From positions 1-64,000 of the forward strand of contig NZ_JAFB01000003.1 in NCBI RefSeq assembly GCF_000519205.1: 64,000 nucleotides of DNA. The letters run 5' to 3'. Source of the stretch: Amycolatopsis taiwanensis DSM 45107 (GTDB taxonomy: Bacteria; Actinomycetota; Actinomycetes; Mycobacteriales; Pseudonocardiaceae). Both the position numbers and the translations under genes were made by a program. Below, one piece after another: positions 54,462-63,157 of the stretch. The number at the start of each line of letters is the position of its first letter. Position 1 is the stretch's first letter. The notes under the pieces were generated by a model. That model was not told the DNA's origin. It ran no database searches and saw nothing but the letters and a program-made list of their open reading frames with translations.

Positions 54462-54554
54462 GAAGACGATGGTGCTGCCACGTTGTGTACACGCGATCGA
54501 CGCCATCGATTTCGCGTACAGCCGCTGTCCACAATGGCGCCTTAACCTCCACCC

Positions 54555-54985
54555 GTGATCAAGAAAACAGCAGTTGTCATGGCGGCCGCCGCCGGCCTAG
54601 TCCTGACCGTCCTGCCGGGCACGGCGGACGCGACCCCGGGCCGGGGCGTCTCGGCCGTCACGATCTTCGACCACGTCATCGGCGACACCGACTATGTCCT
54701 CAAGGAGATCACCCTCGCTCCGGGTGGAAGCACGGCTGGCACTACCACCCCGGCCAGGTGACCGGTTACGTCAAGCAGGGCGTCCTGAGCCACAACGAGT
54801 CCGATTGCGCGAGCGACGGCGTCTACCACGCCGGTCAGGTCATCTCGGAGGAGAGCGGCGCCGGTTACGTTCACATTGGACGCAACCTCGGCACGACGCC
54901 GGTGGTGCTCCACGTGCTCTACCGGAGCCCGGTCGGTCAACCTCTCGCCGTCGACGTTGCCAACCCCGGCTGTTCCTTCGACTGA
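54555..54985 (+). pseudogene. Secreted cupin-domain protein, one-base frameshift
   Basis: The start MIKKTAVVMAAAAGLVLTVL is a Sec signal peptide ending near GTADA. The cupin then begins (YVLKEITLAPGGST); at 54730 one G is missing, and the frame of GWHYHPGQVTGYVKQGVLSH carries on with HAGQVISEESGAGYVHIGRN to a TGA. Restored, it is a 143-residue exported single cupin with a histidine metal site (HYH). The upstream ORF in that second frame is a shadow. Confidence 0.72.
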
Positions 54986-55165
54986 CACTCGTCTGCGGAA
55001 CGTCGATCGATCGTCTATTTCCGGCGTTTACGGTTCATCTCAGGCGTGGCCCGAGGTCCGCTCGCGAAGGACCGGCGCGGCAGCGAGCTCGTCCGGACCG
55101 CCTGTCCCACGGCTACCCGTGACCAGTTCAACTGGCTACGCATGACCAACGAAAGGTGCCAGGAA

Positions 55166-56800
55166 ATGTCACAAGAACGACGGGACAGACGCGCAAGACG
55201 CCTGACCGGGCTACTGGCGGCGGCTGTTCCGCTCGTCGCCGTGATTCCCCTCGCCGCGAGCGCGTCGACCCAGCTCGCGCCCGCGCAGGCCACCACGCCG
55301 GCGTGTACCTCGGTGCCCGTCACGGCTCCGCAGGGCGCGAAGATCGAATCGGTACAGGCGGAGCGCCACGAGGGCGGAACGCTTTCGTTTCCGGCCACGG
55401 AACTTTCGCCGGCGACCGTGATCACCGATGTGCCCGCCTACTGCGAAATCAGCGTGACCGTCACTCACCTCGGGGCGGACGACCACGTGAAGGTCGGCAT
55501 CACCCTCCCGGACACCGGCTGGACCGGACGGCTCCAGGGTATCGGCGGCAGCGCCTACGCCGCGGGCAACTTCGGGGCGCCGCTGGTGCAAGCCGTGAAG
55601 GACGGTTACGTCGGCGTCACGACGGATGCCGGCGTGTTGAGCGGCCTCGACACCAGCTGGGCGGTCACCGCCGACGGCACGGTCGACCAGGCCCTGCTGT
55701 CCGACTTCGCGTCCCGTTCGGTCCACGAGTCGGCCGTGATCGGCAAGGACGTCGTGCGCCGGCACTACCAGCGCGCGGTGTCGTACTCATACTGGAACGG
55801 CTGCTCGACCGGTGGCCGCCAGGGCTACGAGGAAGCCCAGGACTTCCCGGCCGACTTCGACGGCATCCTGGCCAACGCGCCCGCGGTGAACTGGACGCAG
55901 TTCGCGGTGGCGACCCTGTGGCCGCAGACCGTGATGAACAACGACCACCACTTCGTCAGCAACTGCGTGCTCGGCGCGTTCCAGAAGGCCGCGATCCAGG
56001 CGTGCGACCCGCGTGACGGGGTCACCAACGGCATCATCGACCGGCCGGACGAGTGCGGCTACGACCCGCGCTCGCTCGTGGGCACCACGGTGCTGTGCGA
56101 CGGCCGGGAGATCACCGTGACCACCGCGGACGCGGACGTCATGCGCAAGATCTGGAACGGCCCGACCGACGAGCGCGGGCGGTCGTTGTGGGCCGGCCTG
56201 CCCAAGGGGGCGGACTACACCTGGCTCGCGGGCACGGCTCCCGGCCCCGACGGCGCGTTGACGGCGCCGGGTTTCCCAGTGGCGGTGCAGTGGGTGCAGG
56301 CCTTCCTGGAGAAGCAGCCGGGCTTCGACACCGCGCAGCTCACCTACGCCCAGTACCGCGACTTGTTCGGCCAGTCGGTGCGGGAGTACGACCGGGTCAT
56401 CGGCACCTCCGACCCGGACCTGTCGGCGTTCCGCCGCTCCGGTGGCAAGCTGATCACGTTCGTCGGCACCGCCGACCAGCTGATCCCGCCGGGCGGCACG
56501 CTCGCCTACCGCGCACAGGTCGAGCAGCGGATGGGCGACGCGGAGCGGGTGAACGACTTCTACCGCCTGTTCCTCGCGCCCGGCGTCCAGCACTGCGGTG
56601 GCGGCGCGGGTGCGCAGCCGACGAACGAGCTGGGCGCGCTGGTCAACTGGGTCGAGCACGGCACGGCCCCGGTCACCCTCGCCGCAACCACCCTCGATGG
56701 TTCGGCGTCGCGGGACCTGTGCCCGCTGCCTCAGGTGTCGCGCTACCAGGGCTACGGTGACCCGGCGCTGGCGTCGAGCTACCGCTGCACCAGGTTCTGA
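55166..56800 (+). CDS. Secreted tannase/feruloyl esterase family protein
   Basis: The 544-residue protein has a twin-Arg-like, basic N-terminus (RRDRRARRLTGLL) and hydrophobic signal ending near ASA. The esterase triad is visible: nucleophile Ser in YWNGCSTGGRQGYEEA, Asp in FVGTADQLIPPGG and His in APGVQHCGGGAGAQP; the Cys beside Ser and His match the conserved CS-D-HC disulphide of the family. ATG 55166 is favoured over 55142 because AAAGG precedes it. It would release ferulate or gallate outside the cell. A strong hairpin follows. Confidence 0.9.
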   Translation: MSQERRDRRARRLTGLLAAAVPLVAVIPLAASASTQLAPAQATTPACTSVPVTAPQGAKIESVQAERHEGGTLSFPATELSPATVITDVPAYCEISVTVTHLGADDHVKVGITLPDTGWTGRLQGIGGSAYAAGNFGAPLVQAVKDGYVGVTTDAGVLSGLDTSWAVTADGTVDQALLSDFASRSVHESAVIGKDVVRRHYQRAVSYSYWNGCSTGGRQGYEEAQDFPADFDGILANAPAVNWTQFAVATLWPQTVMNNDHHFVSNCVLGAFQKAAIQACDPRDGVTNGIIDRPDECGYDPRSLVGTTVLCDGREITVTTADADVMRKIWNGPTDERGRSLWAGLPKGADYTWLAGTAPGPDGALTAPGFPVAVQWVQAFLEKQPGFDTAQLTYAQYRDLFGQSVREYDRVIGTSDPDLSAFRRSGGKLITFVGTADQLIPPGGTLAYRAQVEQRMGDAERVNDFYRLFLAPGVQHCGGGAGAQPTNELGALVNWVEHGTAPVTLAATTLDGSASRDLCPLPQVSRYQGYGDPALASSYRCTRF

Positions 56801-56811
56801 ACCCGAGCGGG

Positions 56812-56854
56812 AAAACGCCGTCTGCGCCGGCCTTTCCGGCGCAGACGGCGTTTT
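56812..56854. terminator. Strong bidirectional terminator
   Basis: A perfect 19-bp stem (56812-56830 with 56836-56854), A-tract on one side and TTTT on the other, loop CCTTT, lies between the convergent esterase and reductase genes. Confidence 0.9.
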
Positions 56855-56859
56855 CGCGT

Positions 56860-57710
56860 TCAGCGCGGCAGACCGCGCAGCAGCCGCAGGATCGTCGTGG
56901 TCACCAGGGCCGGCACGCCGTGCCGCTCGGCGAGGGTGACGACGGGGCCGAGCAGTCCGTCGTGCTCCAGCGGACGGCCCGCCTGCCGGTCCTGCAGCAT
57001 CGACGTCGTCATGTCCGGGTTCATCCCGCTGATCCAGTCGACGATCTCCCGTGCCCGCGCGTCCGTCAGGGGCACGCCCGCGGCACGCGCCACCGAGGCG
57101 GTCTCGGCGGCCAGGTCCAGGGCGATCGCGCGCAGGCCGGGGTCGCCCAGCATCTCCATCCGGCGGCCGGTCAGCGCGGTGAGCGAGTTGGTCACGACGT
57201 TGATGATCAGCTTGGCGCCGGCCGCGATTTCGCCCGGCTCTACGCGGGGTTCGGGCTCGTCGTCGAGACCGTGCCGGACCTCGCGCTCGCCTCGTGGGAA
57301 ATCGTCGGGGAGGACGAGTGCCCCGGCGCGATCCGCTCGCAGTTGAGCCAGGCCAGCGCCGGCACGACGCGCGCGTCGGTGAGCGCACTCACCCGCTCGC
57401 GCTGGTCGATCCCGTTCTGCGCGACCAGCACCGCCCCGTCCGCGGGCAGCTGCGCCAGCCAGTCCGCGACGGCGGGCGTCGCGCCGATCTTCACGGCGAG
57501 GACCGCCCACCGCGCCGCGGGCAGGTCCCCGGGCGTGGCCACCCACTTCACCGGCTCCTCGCCGGTTCCGGTGTCGTCGGTCACGGCGAGGCGGTCCACT
57601 TCGGACCGCTCGCACACGATCACGGTGTGTCCCGCCCTGGCCAGGTGGTAGCCCAGCAGTGTGCCGAGCGCGCCCGCGCCGATCAGCGCGACGGACTCGG
57701 ATGTTCCCAT
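56860..57710 (-). pseudogene. 2-Dehydropantoate 2-reductase family gene with internal inversion
   Basis: The ATG at 57710 opens MGTSESVALIGAGALGTLLG (NADP-binding fold); VPALAWLNCERIAPG follows. Near 57318 one G is missing, and the next 66 bases (57232-57297) are inverted between CGATTTC and GAAATCG. Turning that segment round gives a continuous family sequence, ALVLPDDFARLYAGFGLV, ETVPDLALASWEIAAGAKL, that joins LIINVVTNSLTALTGRRMEM and the C-terminal domain. As written the product would be truncated. Confidence 0.8.
57225..57304. repeat. Inverted 66-bp segment flanked by 7-bp inverted repeats
   Basis: CGATTTC (57225-57231) and GAAATCG (57298-57304) bound the segment whose plus-strand reading (DFARLYAGFGLVVETVPDLA) belongs to the minus-strand reductase gene. 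Confidence 0.75.
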
Positions 57711-57730
57711 CGTTGTCACCACACCAACGT

Positions 57731-58336
57731 TTGACACCATCCGTTGACGGGACGCTCGAGGTCCGGCCCGGCGTCTACAAAAAGAACTCTCAAGTAGCCC
57801 ATATCTACGGCGTTAAACCGGGGGCAGCTCGGTATCAACCAGACATGCCTGCCGCCGAGCGCGACTCGTTCGCCAACCTGCTTCTCCTGTGCTTGGGCCA
57901 TCACGAGGAGGTCGACGACGACGAGAATCGCTATCCGCCGGAGAAGTTGAAGGAATGGAAAACCGCGCACGAGGGCGCCGCTAATTCAGTGTTGAACAGA
58001 TTGACGGTGCTGGACACGAACGGCCTAATGGAGTTACTGACTGAGATTGCCGAGCCGCCCCTCGATCGCCTGGAGACCATTACCAAGCGCCTGGAAGAGA
58101 CCGGCTCCGTTACTGCCGACACGGTGAACGAACTCAAGCAGATCATCGCCGTCATGTCCGATACAGGTGTCGGCATCGACGCACATACAGCACAGATCCT
58201 GTCCTACGCCGCAGAAGTACTCGGCACCAGCGACTTCAGCAACAGCGCCCGTCTCCTCGCCACAGCAGCGGACATCCTGCCCAGCACGGCCAAGGAGATG
58301 AGCCGTGTCGCCGAGGCGATGAATCAATTCAGGTAA
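57731..58336 (+). CDS. HNH-like protein lacking its N-terminus
   Basis: About 200 residues. The N-terminal part QVAHIYGVKPGAARYQPDMP, then FANLLLLCLGHHEEVDDDENRYP, matches the second half of HNH-type endonuclease domains (the usual CxxC part that precedes is absent). A helical tail follows (GLMELLTEIAEPPLDRLETI). The TTG at 57731 is the nearest in-frame start but has no ribosome site. Base use is less GC-biased than in neighbouring genes, suggesting transfer. It may be a broken defence or mobile-element gene. Confidence 0.55.
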   Translation: MTPSVDGTLEVRPGVYKKNSQVAHIYGVKPGAARYQPDMPAAERDSFANLLLLCLGHHEEVDDDENRYPPEKLKEWKTAHEGAANSVLNRLTVLDTNGLMELLTEIAEPPLDRLETITKRLEETGSVTADTVNELKQIIAVMSDTGVGIDAHTAQILSYAAEVLGTSDFSNSARLLATAADILPSTAKEMSRVAEAMNQFR

Positions 58337-58482
58337 GCCCAATGGCGTGAAAGCGGCAGGTTAACCAACAAACCTACGACTGAAGCTGCGACACGGTTCG
58401 ACGGCTTCCGTTCACGTCGGCTGCCGCGCTGTTTTCGGTGCGCCTGTCCAATCGGAGAACCATCTGAAGAACACCCAGTCGG

Positions 58483-58944
58483 GTGAACGTGCTGGGGCAG
58501 TTTTGTGTGGCCCCGGACTTCGGGTGGATTTCTCATGTCGTGCGCCACGCCATCAGCGTGATCGACACCCTGCTCGACGGCGAGCACGTACCCGCCATGC
58601 CGCAGCCGGGCTGGACCCGATCGTTCCAGGAATTCGCCGACTTCCTCCGAAACAACCCCACGGATCGAGAAGTGAAGCGGCGGCGCACCCACATCACGTT
58701 CATCGCCGACCTGCCCAGCCTGGGTATCTTCCGCGAGGTCCTACACGAGAAGCTGTCTGATCCCCGACTGCGCTGGGAAAACAACGACCTCACCGACATG
58801 ATGTACCTGTCCGCAGGCGCCGCATACTGCGACCACATCGTCGGCGAACGCCGCCACATCGCCTACATCACCAACGCAACCCAGCGACTTCAACGCCACG
58901 CCAGAGTCCACCGCACCCTCACGTCCCTTACGGACCACCTCTGA
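58483..58944 (+). CDS. Hypothetical protein, probably N-terminally truncated
   Basis: About 153 residues from GTG 58483. Regions that look conserved are GWTRSFQEFADFLRNN and LRWENNDLTDMMYLSAGAAYCDHIVGERRHIAYI, with acidic residues near NDLTD. I do not recognise a family with confidence. The first residues start abruptly without a ribosome site, and the region is flanked by transposase and HNH debris. Confidence 0.5.
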   Translation: MNVLGQFCVAPDFGWISHVVRHAISVIDTLLDGEHVPAMPQPGWTRSFQEFADFLRNNPTDREVKRRRTHITFIADLPSLGIFREVLHEKLSDPRLRWENNDLTDMMYLSAGAAYCDHIVGERRHIAYITNATQRLQRHARVHRTLTSLTDHL

Positions 58945-59034
58945 CCCAACGTCAACTGTACAGCCGAGACCAACCTCCAAAAAGAGCGGCCAAACATCGG
59001 CCACTGACCAGAAAACCGACGGGCCCAACCGAAG

Positions 59035-59150
59035 AGCAATTTGGGGATCAACGTCACGTGGATCGCCCAGTTCTCGACGCCGGTTTCGAGTTCGGTGACG
59101 CTGCGGGGCCAAGCGGCGGAGTTTGCGGTTGGCCAGTTCGGCGAACCACG
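59035..59150 (-). pseudogene. Fragment of an IS630-type transposase
   Basis: WFAELANRKLRRLAP in one frame followed by RSVTELETGVENW in the next resembles the C-terminal part of IS630-family transposases. The rest is missing and no terminal repeats are visible. Confidence 0.45.
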
Positions 59151-59186
59151 AAGTGCCTGCCGATCATTGCCCTCCGCCCCGCGCAC

Positions 59187-59648
59187 CTAATACTCCAGCT
59201 GTAGGTCGTAATCTTGCTGGTTGGGGTCCGTGTGCTCAGCCGCGAGCTGCTCAAAGGAGGTGCCGTCGAGCAGCCGGTCGAGCATGTCCATCAGGTGAGG
59301 ACATTCGTGAGCCGGGTGCTCGGCCGGGCACATGAGCGCGTGCGTAAGGAAGCCCTTGGCCCCCTGAGCCCTGGAGATCAGCTCCTCCAGCTCCGCGATC
59401 TGCTCGCCGACCGTAGCGCGCCATTGTTCGCTCGCCTCGTCCAGCACGGCGGCGGCTGCGTGGAGGCGAATGCCCAACCTCTGTGCAATCTGAAGGAACG
59501 CCAAGCGGCGCATCTCCTGCAGGCCGTAGACCCGCCTCCCATTCACTCGTCCCGCCGGCCGCACGAGGTCGCGCTCCTCGTAGTAGCGCAACGTCGATGT
59601 TCGCATGCCGAGTCGCTTGGCGGCCTCACCGATGGGAATCAGGTCCAT
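59187..59648 (-). CDS. MerR-family transcriptional regulator
   Basis: The protein has 153 residues. The MerR helix-turn-helix is clear: DLIPIGEAAKRLGMRTSTLRYYEERDLVRPAGRVNGRR, followed by a coiled-coil helix and a Cys/His-rich tail (MCPAEHPAHECPHL) that may bind a metal or sense thiol stress. The ATG at 59648 is preferred; an in-frame TTG at 59666 would lie inside the operator. It is divergent from a methyltransferase gene, with an 18-bp palindrome between. Confidence 0.88.
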   Translation of the reverse strand: MDLIPIGEAAKRLGMRTSTLRYYEERDLVRPAGRVNGRRVYGLQEMRRLAFLQIAQRLGIRLHAAAAVLDEASEQWRATVGEQIAELEELISRAQGAKGFLTHALMCPAEHPAHECPHLMDMLDRLLDGTSFEQLAAEHTDPNQQDYDLQLEY

Positions 59649-59660
59649 GTCTCCATTTGA

Positions 59661-59678
59661 CTTCAAGCCGACTTGAAG
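59661..59678. promoter_or_regulatory. MerR/SoxR-type operator
   Basis: CTTCAAG-CCGA-CTTGAAG is a perfect dyad in the 45-bp space between the divergent MerR and methyltransferase genes. It resembles SoxR boxes (CCTCAAG-N4-CTTGAGG) in arm length and spacing. Confidence 0.7.
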
Positions 59679-59693
59679 CAGGAGCCTGGGTGC

Positions 59694-60305
59694 ATGGAAA
59701 CCACGACGTCCTGGACCCGAGAGAAACCGACCCGTTCGCCGTTCGCGATGCCGAGTGGGCTACCCGGCCGGCTCGCAGGCCGCATCATGCTGTGGACGAA
59801 CAGGCAGCAGGACCTGCTCGACCTGCTCGACGTCCAAGCGGGCGAGCAGGTCCTGGAGGTCGGTTACGGTCCTGGCGGGCTGATCCGCCTGCTCCAGCAG
59901 ACGCCCGCGAGGCGGATCAGCGGTGTAGACCCCTCTCCCCAGATGCGCAACCTTGCCGCGCAGCCGCACCGGGCGGAGATTGCCACGGGCCGGATCGACT
60001 TGCAGCTGGGCACGGCCGACCGCACAGGCTTCGGGGATGCGGAGTTCGACTGCGTGGTCTCCGTGAACAACGTGGCCATCTGGCCGAATCTTCAAGCAGG
60101 ACTAAGCGAGTTGCATCGAGTGACACGTGCTGGCGGGCGAGTACTGATCGCCTGGCATGGCGGGACGCGGCCGTCCCGGATCGCCCGCAGCCTCGCGCTG
60201 CCGGAGGACAAGGCTACTCACCTCGAGCGGGAGCTTCGCAGCTTCTTCTCTGGTGTCACACGCCACGAGTTGACCACCCTGACCGTCTGGGCCGCCGTCC
60301 GCTGA
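59694..60305 (+). CDS. Class I SAM-dependent methyltransferase
   Basis: The 203-residue protein has motif I LEVGYGPGGLIRLLQ near residue 60, ISGVDPSPQM (motif II, Asp binding the ribose), FGDAEFDCVVSVNNVAIWPN (motif post-II) and VTRAGGRVLIAWHGG. AGGAG lies 9 bases before the ATG. Its divergent MerR partner and the dyad suggest it is induced by a small molecule the methyltransferase may modify. It is short for the family, but the core fold is complete. Confidence 0.87.
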   Translation: METTTSWTREKPTRSPFAMPSGLPGRLAGRIMLWTNRQQDLLDLLDVQAGEQVLEVGYGPGGLIRLLQQTPARRISGVDPSPQMRNLAAQPHRAEIATGRIDLQLGTADRTGFGDAEFDCVVSVNNVAIWPNLQAGLSELHRVTRAGGRVLIAWHGGTRPSRIARSLALPEDKATHLERELRSFFSGVTRHELTTLTVWAAVR

Positions 60306-60689
60306 CCAGGCACTCCGAAAACTCCAGCGGTAGATCGCAATACCGCGCCAAACAAGCCCACTACCAGTGAAGACACGCCAAAACTACGAAGTGGGAGGGT
60401 CGGGAGCTGGCGCGGTCTCATCGATCGGCCGTAGGGCACGGGGCCTCTGGTGGCCGCATGGCTTCCCGGTGAGCCGTTCTTCTCCGTGGCCGTGACCTGA
60501 TCGTGGTTCCGTTTCCAGCTCCCGCCCGTCAAACCCGTTTCCAGACCAGGCCGCCAGCCCGCTCCGGGCCTCCTGGCAGCTACCCGGACCGGACTTACAC
60601 CGGCAAGCCAACCGCTGGACGATCACCTTCTGGGTGCGCGGGCGTGGCATTATCGGTGTCGTCGGCGGCCGCGCGGCGACGGTTGAATC
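60306..60689. other. Gene-free stretch
   Basis: The 384 bases downstream of the methyltransferase and of the exporter contain only Arg/Pro-rich shadow frames. No terminator with a long stem is evident. Confidence 0.4.
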
Positions 60690-62072
60690 TCAGTGCACTG
60701 GCGTGGCCGCGGGTGAGGGTTGCCGCCGGGAAATCAGGGCGCCGGAGATGATCGCGCCGACGGCCGCGGCGATCGCGGCGACGGTGAACGCGGTGACGTA
60801 GCCGCCGGTGGCGTGGCTGGTGAGGTTGCCTGCGGCGAGGCTGGAGGTGACCGCGGCACCGGTGGAGGCGCCGAATTCGTGGAAGGTCGACACAATGCCG
60901 GAGGCGATGCCTGCCTCGTCGGGTGCGACCTGACCGAGTGCGGTGGCCGAGGCCACCACGAACAGCGTGCCGATCCCGGCCGACCCGATACTGACCCCCA
61001 GGACCACCCCGACGGTGGTGGGCCAGAATGCGGGGACCGCGAGACCCACTGCGGCGGTGACGAGGCCGATGATCGCCAGGCGCCGTCCGCCCCAGGTGCC
61101 GATGATCCGGCCACTCAACTGGGCGCCGATCATGGTCATGATCGCGACGGGGAGGAACAGCAGCCCGGTGACAAGCGGGCCGAGATCGGCGGTGTTCTGC
61201 AGGTAGAACGAGCCCAAGAAGAAGACCGCCACCATGAGGGCCGTTCCGATCGCGATCACGAACGTCCCGGCCACAACCGGGCGCCGGAACAACAGGCCCA
61301 GATCCATCAGCGGAGCCGCCGCAGTGCGCTGCCGCCACCCGAACAACAGGTAGAGCACCACGCCGACAGCGAACATGACCAACGTCCGCGGAGCCAGCCA
61401 GCCCGCTTCGCCAGCGCCGATCATCCCGTAGATCACCGAGCCGGTGGCCGCGGTCACCAGCAGCGCACCGAGCACGTCGGCGCTGCGCCGCTGCCCGGTC
61501 TCGACGGCTGGCAGTTTCGGCAACACACGGATCAAGACGACAAACACGATCACACCGATCGGCACGTTGATGTAGAACACCCACGGCCAGCCGGGGCCTG
61601 CAGCGAGCAGGCCGCCGACGAGAACGCCGACCGCGGCGCCACCGCCGCCGAGCGCGGACCAGATCCCGAGCGCCTTGTTCCGCTCGTCACCCTCGAACAT
61701 CCGCACCACAACCGACAGCGCCGACGGGGACAGCATGGCCGCGCCAAGGCCCTGGCCAACCCGGCCGATCAGAACCACCACTCCGTCCTGCGCGGCACCG
61801 GTAGCGAGCGACGCGAGCGTGAAAAGGGCCAGGCCGAGCAGCACCATCGTCTTCGGACCGACCAGGTCGGCAATCCGCCCGCCCAGCAGCATAAGACCGC
61901 CGAACGTGAGCGTGTAGGCACTGACCACCCACGTCACCGTCTGCCGGTCCAGACCAAGATCGGCACCCATCAGTGGCAGCGAGATCGCTACCACGGTCAC
62001 ATCCAAGATCAGCATGAACTGCGCGATCCCGAGCAGCGCCAGCGTCTGCCAGCGCCTGGGGTAGCTGTCCAC
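60690..62072 (-). CDS. MFS exporter, DHA2 family
   Basis: The 460-residue, 14-helix drug exporter starts at GTG 62072 behind AAGGAGGA. Signatures are FMLILDVTVVAISLPLMGAD (D1), GGRIADLVGPKTMVL, GRVGQGLGAAMLSPSALSVV and VLVGGLLAAGPGWPWVFYINVPIG (motif C). It is divergent from a TetR gene, with two copies of a 25-bp sequence between, the classical layout of a TetR-controlled efflux pump. Confidence 0.9.
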   Translation of the reverse strand: MDSYPRRWQTLALLGIAQFMLILDVTVVAISLPLMGADLGLDRQTVTWVVSAYTLTFGGLMLLGGRIADLVGPKTMVLLGLALFTLASLATGAAQDGVVVLIGRVGQGLGAAMLSPSALSVVVRMFEGDERNKALGIWSALGGGGAAVGVLVGGLLAAGPGWPWVFYINVPIGVIVFVVLIRVLPKLPAVETGQRRSADVLGALLVTAATGSVIYGMIGAGEAGWLAPRTLVMFAVGVVLYLLFGWRQRTAAAPLMDLGLLFRRPVVAGTFVIAIGTALMVAVFFLGSFYLQNTADLGPLVTGLLFLPVAIMTMIGAQLSGRIIGTWGGRRLAIIGLVTAAVGLAVPAFWPTTVGVVLGVSIGSAGIGTLFVVASATALGQVAPDEAGIASGIVSTFHEFGASTGAAVTSSLAAGNLTSHATGGYVTAFTVAAIAAAVGAIISGALISRRQPSPAATPVH

Positions 62073-62089
62073 GGTTCCTCCTTCGAGCT

Positions 62090-62114
62090 AACTCAAGCAT
62101 GTCTGTACGAGTTG
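62090..62114. promoter_or_regulatory. Predicted TetR operator, copy 1
   Basis: AACTCAAGCAT at its left end and TGTACGAGTTG at its right end form an imperfect dyad (AACTC...GAGTT). It is repeated at 62128. Confidence 0.65.
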
Positions 62115-62127
62115 CAACCGATATACT

Positions 62128-62152
62128 AACTCAAGCATTCCTGTACGAGTTG
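62128..62152. promoter_or_regulatory. Predicted TetR operator, copy 2
   Basis: It differs from copy 1 only in the central bases and lies 38 bp away, 16 bases before the TetR ATG. Confidence 0.65.
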
Positions 62153-62167
62153 TGAGCTGGAGGAGCG

Positions 62168-62806
62168 ATGACAGGTGCGCGGGCCGATGGTGCAACGCGT
62201 GGCGCCGGTGGCCGGCCGGCGCGCGGGCGCCGGGCCGCGAATGTCCGAGCTGACGCCCAGCGGAACCGGGCTGCGATCCTGCAGGCCACTGTGGACACAC
62301 TGCGGAAGGACCCCGATGCGTCGGTGGCTCAGATCGCGGCCGAGGCCGGAGTGGGTCGCATGACGCTCTACGGGCATTTCCCGACACGGCCGGAATTGAT
62401 CGAGGCCGCACTGATCGACAGCCTCGACCGAGGTGATGCCGTGCTGCGAGATGTGGATCTGGAAGGCGATGTCCGCGAGGCGTTCAGCCGCCTGATCACC
62501 GTGAGCTGGGTACTTGTCGACCAGTCCCGCGCACTGCTCGCCGCGGCCCAGAAGGAACTACCCCCGGGGCGCATCCGCGAACTGCACGAGAAAGCGGAGG
62601 CGACTCACCGCGACCTGTTGGAACGAGGGCAGCGCGAGGGCGCCTTTCGTACCGACCTCCCAGTCAGCTGGCTACTCACCACGACACATGTGGTTATCCA
62701 TGGCGCCGCCGACGAAATCGCCGCGGGACGTCTCACCTCCGAGGACGCTCCGCGATTCATCGATACGACCTTGCAAGCAGCCTTCGCCAACCCGGCACAG
62801 ACCTGA
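62168..62806 (+). CDS. TetR-family repressor of the adjacent exporter
   Basis: The 212-residue protein has an Arg-rich N-terminus, then the helix-turn-helix RNRAAILQATVDTLRKDPDA, VAQIAAEAGVGRMTLYGHFPTRPELI, and a helical ligand domain. GAGGAG precedes the ATG. The divergent DHA2 exporter gene and two operator-like repeats make drug-induced derepression of that pump the likely role. The 62807-63157 stretch beyond it has no gene. Confidence 0.9.
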   Translation: MTGARADGATRGAGGRPARGRRAANVRADAQRNRAAILQATVDTLRKDPDASVAQIAAEAGVGRMTLYGHFPTRPELIEAALIDSLDRGDAVLRDVDLEGDVREAFSRLITVSWVLVDQSRALLAAAQKELPPGRIRELHEKAEATHRDLLERGQREGAFRTDLPVSWLLTTTHVVIHGAADEIAAGRLTSEDAPRFIDTTLQAAFANPAQT

Positions 62807-63016
62807 CACAACAGGAACAGACCCTGGCGAGCCGATCTGACTCCGAGCGGCTCCGCCGCAGGGTCCGGTCCCCACGGCGATCTCTTTTCGCCAAGTCGTT
62901 CACCCTGCGCCGCTTGACCGACGTCCCCACTTGAGCGCGAGCGTCTGTGAGCAGACCACGCCTAACCAGTGGCGACGTCCACACTGTCGATGAGCAGGGT
63001 GGGCGACGTACGCCAA

Positions 63017-63050
63017 GATCGCCACGGGGGGCCAGTCCCCCGCGGCGATC
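63017..63050 (+). terminator. Hairpin, possible terminator
   Basis: A 14-bp stem with one mismatch (63017-63030 with 63037-63050) is followed by CGCTTTT on the plus strand, 210 bases after the TetR gene. Confidence 0.5.
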
Positions 63051-63157
63051 CGCTTTTGCGTACGACGGTCGATGGTGTCCGCGCCCCCACGCCATTCGGC
63101 TGCGAATCGGGTGTTTCCCCTACCGGAGAGACGCTTTCGCGCATTTCATGCCGTGGG

